A stretch of DNA of 64,000 nt from Bradyrhizobium sp. BTAi1 (GTDB lineage: Bacteria > Pseudomonadota > Alphaproteobacteria > Rhizobiales > Xanthobacteraceae): the NCBI RefSeq assembly GCF_000015165.1, contig NC_009475.1:164827-228826 (forward strand). Reading direction: 5' to 3'. The notes beneath the pieces were generated by a model that had not been told where the DNA came from, searched no databases, and worked only from the letters and a program-made list of their open reading frames with translations. Positions 62,957 through 64,000 of this stretch are shown piece by piece (the first letter of the stretch is position 1; every line of letters begins with the position of its first letter). The translations under genes and the position numbers were made by a program.

Positions 62957-64000
62957 AACTCTTCCCGGGGCGCTGTTATCTGGCAAGAGTTCCGCCCGTC
63001 CGATGTCGCTATGTTGGAGTGGCTCGCAGCTCGGATCTCGGCGGATCTCCCATCGGGCCGAGGCTCGGTGCGGCTGCTTTGCTGCTTGCTATCCAAAGGA
63101 GCGGCTGGCCTTCGGCACTGGGCGCCTCGTCTTGTTGAACTCGATTAGGACAGTCCGCCGCGAGGTCGATTCACCCCTCGACCGGGTCAACCCAATGTCG
63201 CATGTGATGGCCCCATCCCTAACTCCAGCGATGCCGCGCCCCTGCGTGCGAATGCGCCGAACCAAGCGCATCTCAAGCTTGGCGATGGACTTCGCCTCGG
63301 CCGACTGTCCGAAGCCGGGCCAAGTCACTGCCATTACAATTGAGCCGGGCGAGGCCAGTTCTCTGCTGCTTGGTCGTGCCCGGCCGAGGTGGCGAACCGA
63401 GTCCAGGTCGCCTATCCGGTCGCGGTCGCGAACGGGATGGCACCCAGGACCCGCCGTTGGCGGCACACGGGAACGGGGCGCCGCTGCAGAAAGTCCCCGC
63501 TGCAAGAGGCGTTTAGTCAGCGTCGTGAATTTGCAAGGCTCCGGCGTTGATGGTATTATAATACCCAGGACGGCCGCCTCGAATATCCGCTCGCCGCGCG
63601 CCGGGCGGGGCTTGTCCAGCAGATCCGGACCGAAGCGTCGACAGCGTGTTTGCCCGGCGGCGGTACAGCGTAGGCGGGGAAGCCCTCGATTCATCTGAGA
63701 TGGCTCGGGAATAGTGAGCCGTCGCTGCCGACTCTTCGCCCGTCCAACGAGGGCGATGAAAAGCCCGTGTCGCTGACGAGGCGGCTGAAGCGGGCTGACA
63801 GGGGCTGGATGCAGCGTGCCACCGTCCGCGGTGAATAATGTCGCGGCGGCCCGCGCTGGCAAGAGTGGGCGAGGGGGACGGTTCGGAGCACTTTGCGGAG
63901 CTGCGCGCGAGGATATATTTGATCGAGACGATGCACAATGGCGGCACCTTTCGATGCAGCGGCGGGAGCGGAGGGAGGCGCCGACTCATGCTAAAGTAGA
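62957..64000. other. Terminal 1 kb with no recognised gene
   Basis: Several open frames exist on both strands (for example 63089-63862 minus), but none shows a recognisable domain and codon quality is poor. The only clear structure is the AT-rich perfect palindrome GGTATTATAATACC at 63552-63565. It is probably decayed or intergenic DNA. Confidence 0.45.

Noticed and set aside
63089..63862. 257-codon minus-strand frame at the right end
   Set aside because: No recognisable domain, Arg/Ser/Pro-rich composition typical of chance frames in GC-rich DNA.
1..64000. CRISPR array or cas genes
   Set aside because: No regularly spaced direct repeats and no Cas-like protein were seen.

Overview
The window looks like alphaproteobacterial DNA of the order Hyphomicrobiales (Rhizobiales), probably the Bradyrhizobium/Nitrobacter/Afipia family. 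The reasons are a DUF5413 membrane protein, a decayed tal-gnd-zwf sugar cluster beside a GH15 glucoamylase, rhizobial plasmid families (RHE_PE00001/DUF1612, DUF1419, DUF736, DUF7007) and high GC. Most of it is one large integrated conjugative element (ICE) or plasmid-derived island with decayed flanks.

Layout. (1) 1-13 kb is a graveyard. Frameshifted or truncated remnants of an MFS transporter, an OsmC protein, zwf, gnd, tal, a GH15 glucoamylase, a Spy-like protein, a plasmid ParB, a TauE/SafE permease, a copper P-type ATPase and a tyrosine integrase surround a few intact genes (DUF2939, a TPR protein, two His-rich periplasmic proteins, DUF5413). (2) 13.1-26.5 kb, all on the minus strand, is a complete VirB-type conjugation operon: luxI, virB1-like, virB2-3-4-5, eexN, virB6-7-8-9-10-11, virD4 and an LPD7 protein. 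A luxR gene diverges from it at 26.7 kb, and two overlapping palindromes lie between. This matches the Ti-plasmid traI-trb logic, in which acyl-homoserine lactone signalling drives mating-pair formation. (3) 28-49.4 kb, on the plus strand, is the ICE maintenance and anti-restriction module: toprim protein, DUF1419, a 1,699-residue methylase-helicase, ParB, DUF7007, small proteins, ArdC and DUF736. Many of these genes have their own GC-rich leader, and a hairpin often sits just upstream of the start. (4) parB is split by a 6,534-bp Tn554-like transposon (36113-42646) with three tyrosine recombinases, a DUF6262 protein and a pRiA4b ORF-3-like passenger. Removing the element plus 6 bp restores the parB frame exactly. 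(5) 49.5-61.3 kb is a stability and defence island: PrlF-YhaV toxin-antitoxin, a Hachiman-like HamA-HamB pair, a GHKL ATPase carrying a Shedu-like nuclease motif, a DUF1612 protein followed directly by an abortive-infection protein, and VapBC. (6) 61.4-64 kb holds a hypothetical protein, a truncated integrase and two perfect copies of the repABC-type partition palindrome. No repA, repB or repC gene is visible, so this end may derive from a repABC plasmid.

How the parts would work together. Quorum sensing turns on the T4SS. ArdC and the methylase-helicase would help incoming DNA survive restriction. ParB, parS and the toxin-antitoxin pairs would keep the element. The defence island would protect the host from phage. 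No relaxase nuclease domain is visible and parB is interrupted, so the copy may be impaired in transfer or partition.

All names rest on reading translated sequence and recalling families. No database search was run.
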